64,000 bases of DNA from Necropsobacter massiliensis (lineage in GTDB: Bacteria > Pseudomonadota > Gammaproteobacteria > Enterobacterales > Pasteurellaceae), in contig NZ_LN776179.1 in the NCBI RefSeq assembly GCF_000827595.2, positions 40,759-104,758 of the forward strand, written 5' to 3'. A program made the translations under genes and the position numbers. Positions 61,578 to 64,000 of the stretch are shown piece by piece. Position 1 is the first letter of the stretch; every line of letters begins with the position of its first letter. Below the pieces are notes generated by a model that worked only from the letters and a program-made list of their open reading frames with translations, did no database searches and was not told the DNA's origin.

Positions 61578-62339
61578 ATGGATTTCGAGAAAAAATTTAC
61601 CGCACTTTTTAAATCGATAGCACCACAATATCGACGCTCAGAAGTGTTTTACGACTTTATTACAATCTTTGCCCTGGAATTCTATCTCATTATATATGGT
61701 GCACAAGCAGATGAATCGTTGAGACAACGTTATCAGACAGCTGGCGAGCATTATAATGAAGATGAAAAACAAGCTCTCAGTCGCCTTTTCAACATTATTG
61801 TTGAGGCTTTGGAGCATAAAACCTATGATTTCCTAGGATCAGTGTTCATGTCGTTGGATTTAGGTGATCAATATAAAGCTCAATATTTCACGCCTGGTCA
61901 CATTGCCCACTTTATGGCAGCCGTAACTCTATCAGATTGTCATAGTTTAATTAAAAAACGTGGTTTTTTGACATTGCAAGAGCCAACTTGTGGCTCCGGC
62001 GTAATGATTATTGAGGCTTATAATTATTTGCGCGAAGAGGACTTCAACCCTCAGCAACAAATGTGGGCTCAAGCAAGAGATTTGGATTTTACTGCAGCAT
62101 TAATGTGTTATATACAAATGACACTCTTACACATACCGGGAGAAGTCATTATTGGTAACACCCTTAAAGATGAGGTGAATTACCATTTATACACACCAGC
62201 TCACATATTGGGGAATTGGAACAAAAAATTGGAGAGTGCAGATTCCTATACTGAAGCAGAATATCAAGTTATTGAACCTGAACCAGTAGAAGAACCCCCG
62301 CTTGACATTGATTGGGAAAATGAACCTATGTTTTATTAG
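61578..62339 (+). CDS. N6-adenine methyltransferase-like protein, lacking the catalytic NPPY/F motif
   Basis: 253 residues with an HsdM-like order: helical N-terminus (1-85), FLGSVFMSLDLGDQYKAQYF and TPGHIA, then SAM motif EPTCGSGVMIIEAY (about 133-146) and ARDLDFTAALMCYIQMTLLH, GEVIIGNTL. No (D/N)PP(Y/F) is present; only the SAM-binding half is clear. It may bind SAM or mimic a host methyltransferase for antirestriction, or be a catalytically inactive relative. It stands after ardC and is the last gene before a terminator. The last 30 residues are acidic. Confidence 0.7.
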   Translation: MDFEKKFTALFKSIAPQYRRSEVFYDFITIFALEFYLIIYGAQADESLRQRYQTAGEHYNEDEKQALSRLFNIIVEALEHKTYDFLGSVFMSLDLGDQYKAQYFTPGHIAHFMAAVTLSDCHSLIKKRGFLTLQEPTCGSGVMIIEAYNYLREEDFNPQQQMWAQARDLDFTAALMCYIQMTLLHIPGEVIIGNTLKDEVNYHLYTPAHILGNWNKKLESADSYTEAEYQVIEPEPVEEPPLDIDWENEPMFY

Positions 62340-62378
62340 AAAAAATGCACTTACTTTAAAAGTAAGTGCATTTTTTTA
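62340..62378. terminator. Bidirectional terminator at the end of the second cargo block
   Basis: AAAATGCACTTAC pairs with GTAAGTGCATTTT around TTTAAAA, with U-runs both ways. It is shared by the methyltransferase-like gene and the leftward interrupted gene. Confidence 0.93.
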
Positions 62379-62411
62379 TTTATACAGATTTAAGCTCTAC
62401 TTTGCTTTGCT

Positions 62412-62795
62412 CTACTTTGGGACCAATATCCTAAGCTCTTCTAAACCACAACATGAAATAACAGGCTCTTTATCAGAACTATCTAATGGATGAACCCCCG
62501 CTTTAAAGTAAACCTCAATAGCCTCAGAAAACATAATATCCCCAGCAAAAATAGCACTAACATCAGCCCTTCCATACTTTTGAATAAAGTCACTAAATTC
62601 ATCTTTTAGAAATGCATCTTGTGTCTTTGATTTTAATAGATACTTTTCTAACCGACTATAATAAGTAGAATCTTTATATTTCGGACTCGCGAAACGTATT
62701 TCTTTTACATTATTATTTGGGCATAACGTATTTTCGACCTTTTTGAAATGGGATATATTATCTGCATTGACATAAACCTCTTCCCACTTAAGGCC
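62412..62795 (-). pseudogene. Gene interrupted by IS10 (C-terminal 127 codons left)
   Basis: Reading leftward from the IS10 edge, 127 codons stay open and end with TAG at 62412-62414. The peptide includes KWEEVYVNADNISHFKKVE, KEIRFASPKYKDSTYYSRL, FSDFIQKYGRADVSAIFAG and ISCCGLEELRILVPK. There is no start in the open frame before the IS10 edge, so the 5' part must lie beyond the insertion. I do not recognise the family. It faces the methyltransferase-like gene. Confidence 0.75.
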
Positions 62796-62902
62796 CTGAT
62801 GAATCCCCTAATGATTTTTATCAAAATCATTAAGTTAAGGTAGATACACATCTTGTCATATGATCAAATGGTTTCGCCAAAAATCAATAATCAGACAACA
62901 AA
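62796..62902 (+). promoter_or_regulatory. IS10 end with transposase control region
   Basis: Contains the fold-back AATGATTTT/AAAATCATT near the tip, the Dam site GATC at 62862-62865 in the promoter region, and the RNA-IN start region (about 62875 onward). In known IS10 an antisense RNA-OUT runs opposite across the first 35 bases of RNA-IN. A few bases differ from the IS10-right sequence as I remember it (for example GCCAAAAATC and AAAATG around the start). I infer these roles from IS10 biology. Confidence 0.55.
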
Positions 62903-64000
62903 ATGTGCGAACTCGATATTTTACACGACTCTCTTTACCAATTCTGCCCCGAATTACACTTAAAACGACTCAACAGCTTAACGTTGGCTTGCCACGCCTT
63001 ACTTGACTGTAAAACTCTCACTCTTACCGAACTTGGCCGTAACCTGCCAACCAAAGCGAGAACAAAACATAACATCAAACGAATCGACCGATTGTTAGGT
63101 AATCGTCACCTCCACAAAGAGCGACTCGCTGTATACCGTTGGCATGCTAGCTTTATCTGTTCGGGCAATACGATGCCCATTGTACTTGTTGACTGGTCTG
63201 ATATCCGTGAGCAAAAACGGCTTATGGTATTGCGAGCTTCAGTCGCACTACACGGTCGTTCTGTTACTCTTTATGAGAAAGCGTTCCCGCTTTCAGAGCA
63301 ATGTTCAAAGAAAGCTCATGACCAATTTCTAGCCGACCTTGCGAGCATTCTACCGAGTAACACCACACCGCTCATTGTCAGTGATGCTGGCTTTAAAGTG
63401 CCATGGTATAAATCCGTTGAGAAGCTGGGTTGGTACTGGTTAAGTCGAGTAAGAGGAAAAGTACAATATGCAGACCTAGGAGCGGAAAACTGGAAACCTA
63501 TCAGCAACTTACATGATATGTCATCTAGTCACTCAAAGACTTTAGGCTATAAGAGGCTGACTAAAAGCAATCCAATCTCATGCCAAATTCTATTGTATAA
63601 ATCTCGCTCTAAAGGCCGAAAAAATCAGCGCTCGACACGGACTCATTGTCACCACCCGTCACCTAAAATCTACTCAGCGTCGGCAAAGGAGCCATGGATT
63701 CTAGCAACTAACTTACCTGTTGAAATTCGAACACCCAAACAACTTGTTAATATCTATTCGAAGCGAATGCAGATTGAAGAAACCTTCCGAGACTTGAAAA
63801 GTCCTGCCTACGGACTAGGCCTACGCCATAGCCGAACGAGCAGCTCAGAGCGTTTTGATATCATGCTGCTAATCGCCCTGATGCTTCAACTAACATGTTG
63901 GCTTGCGGGCGTTCATGCTCAGAAACAAGGTTGGGACAAGCACTTCCAGGCTAACACAGTCAGAAATCGAAACGTACTCTCAACAGTTCGCTTAGGCATG
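62903..64000 (+). CDS. IS10 transposase, C-terminus beyond window
   Basis: Open frame of 366 codons without stop to the edge; IS10 transposase has 402. Starts MCELDILHDSLYQFCPELHL. DDE residues are visible: Asp in VLVDWSDIREQK, Asp in IVSDAGFK and Glu in MQIEETFRDLK. Only the last 36 residues are missing. No frameshift seen, so the copy looks functional. Confidence 0.95.
   Translation, partial: MCELDILHDSLYQFCPELHLKRLNSLTLACHALLDCKTLTLTELGRNLPTKARTKHNIKRIDRLLGNRHLHKERLAVYRWHASFICSGNTMPIVLVDWSDIREQKRLMVLRASVALHGRSVTLYEKAFPLSEQCSKKAHDQFLADLASILPSNTTPLIVSDAGFKVPWYKSVEKLGWYWLSRVRGKVQYADLGAENWKPISNLHDMSSSHSKTLGYKRLTKSNPISCQILLYKSRSKGRKNQRSTRTHCHHPSPKIYSASAKEPWILATNLPVEIRTPKQLVNIYSKRMQIEETFRDLKSPAYGLGLRHSRTSSSERFDIMLLIALMLQLTCWLAGVHAQKQGWDKHFQANTVRNRNVLSTVRLGM

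Larger units (their letters stand above)
22258..64000. mobile_element. ICEHin1056-family integrative conjugative element, partial
   Basis: From the 3' end of tRNA-Leu to the window edge all genes belong to the genomic-island-type ICE: ParA/DnaB/ParB, DUF2857, STY4528, PFL_4669, DUF3158, SSB, TopB, DUF3577, RadC, and a G-type type IV secretion system. Base composition drops compared with the core, codon use is AT-richer, and uptake signals are about threefold rarer. Integrase, relaxase TraI and the right attachment site are not reached. An IS10 end at 62796 suggests a Tn10-type resistance cargo further right, as in ICEHin1056; that part is inference. Confidence 0.93.
62796..64000 (+). mobile_element. 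IS10 (right-type), truncated by the window edge
   Basis: The outer end CTGATGAATCCCCTAATGA at 62796 is the known IS10-right terminus. The transposase reads inward from it. The element continues past 64000 (IS10 is about 1.3 kb). Nine bases before the end, CTTAAGGCC (62787-62795), should be the target duplication. As IS10 commonly forms the ends of Tn10, a tetracycline-resistance transposon may follow; this is inference. Confidence 0.95.

Noticed and set aside
62796..64000. Resistance genes in the window
   Set aside because: Only IS10 sequence is present up to the edge; tet or other genes can be suspected but not seen.

Overview
The window joins about 22 kb of Pasteurellaceae chromosome to about 42 kb of an integrative conjugative element (ICE) of the ICEHin1056 type, which continues beyond the right edge. 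The chromosomal part carries many copies of the 9-base Haemophilus-type uptake signal AAGTGCGGT/ACCGCACTT, some as inverted pairs that double as terminators. Its gene set (dmsA, dnaKJ, degS, ribD-nrdR, tehB, modABC/modE, uvrD, rlmM, gcvA/gcvB, ilvE, pgsA) fits the Haemophilus/Aggregatibacter/Pasteurella branch. The fairly high GC of the core makes Aggregatibacter or a close relative my best guess; this is inference only.

Layout of the core: dmsA (partial), msrB, a DUF4298 gene and a YdgA/DUF945 gene read leftward. dnaK-dnaJ and a DUF1919 gene read rightward. yfbR, degS, ribD and nrdR form a tight leftward cluster. tehB faces the leftward modABC operon, with modE divergent. uvrD, rlmM and gcvA read leftward, and the GcvB small RNA diverges from gcvA. 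ilvE, pgsA and two tRNA genes (Gly-GCC, Leu-UAA) read rightward up to the junction.

The ICE begins at the 3' end of tRNA-Leu(UAA). Its first block (22.3-30.8 kb) is maintenance and replication: ParA, DnaB-like helicase, ParB-like protein, DUF2857, an STY4528-type protein with an origin-like repeat array inside its own coding sequence, PFL_4669-family and DUF3158 proteins, SSB and a lipoprotein. A stop-interrupted gene on the minus strand and topoisomerase III follow. The next block (33.7-37.5 kb) holds small cargo genes: DUF3577, DUF3560, RadC and unknowns. From 37.5 to 58.9 kb is the G-type type IV secretion system, with coupling protein, VirB4-like ATPase, VirB10-like protein, TraG and a leftward group ending the cluster. 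tfc symbols are assigned by gene order and family relative to ICEHin1056, from memory. A second cargo block (59.3-62.3 kb) has small membrane proteins, an ArdC-like antirestriction protein and a methyltransferase-like protein. An IS10 (probably an end of Tn10) then interrupts a minus-strand gene. Integrase, relaxase and any resistance genes are not in the window.

The most interesting signal is non-coding. Eight cargo genes in the two cargo blocks carry the same type of leader. A hairpin loop mimics the gene's own ribosome-binding site. The loop can pair with a downstream segment (an H-type pseudoknot), and that segment is also complementary to the real ribosome site. Two of the three copies of a covarying C4-like structured RNA stand directly before the first leader of each cargo block. 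Together they look like a dedicated RNA regulatory layer for the ICE's cargo genes. Two further structured repeat arrays lie in the replication block, at 27,517-27,733 and 28,168-28,311.
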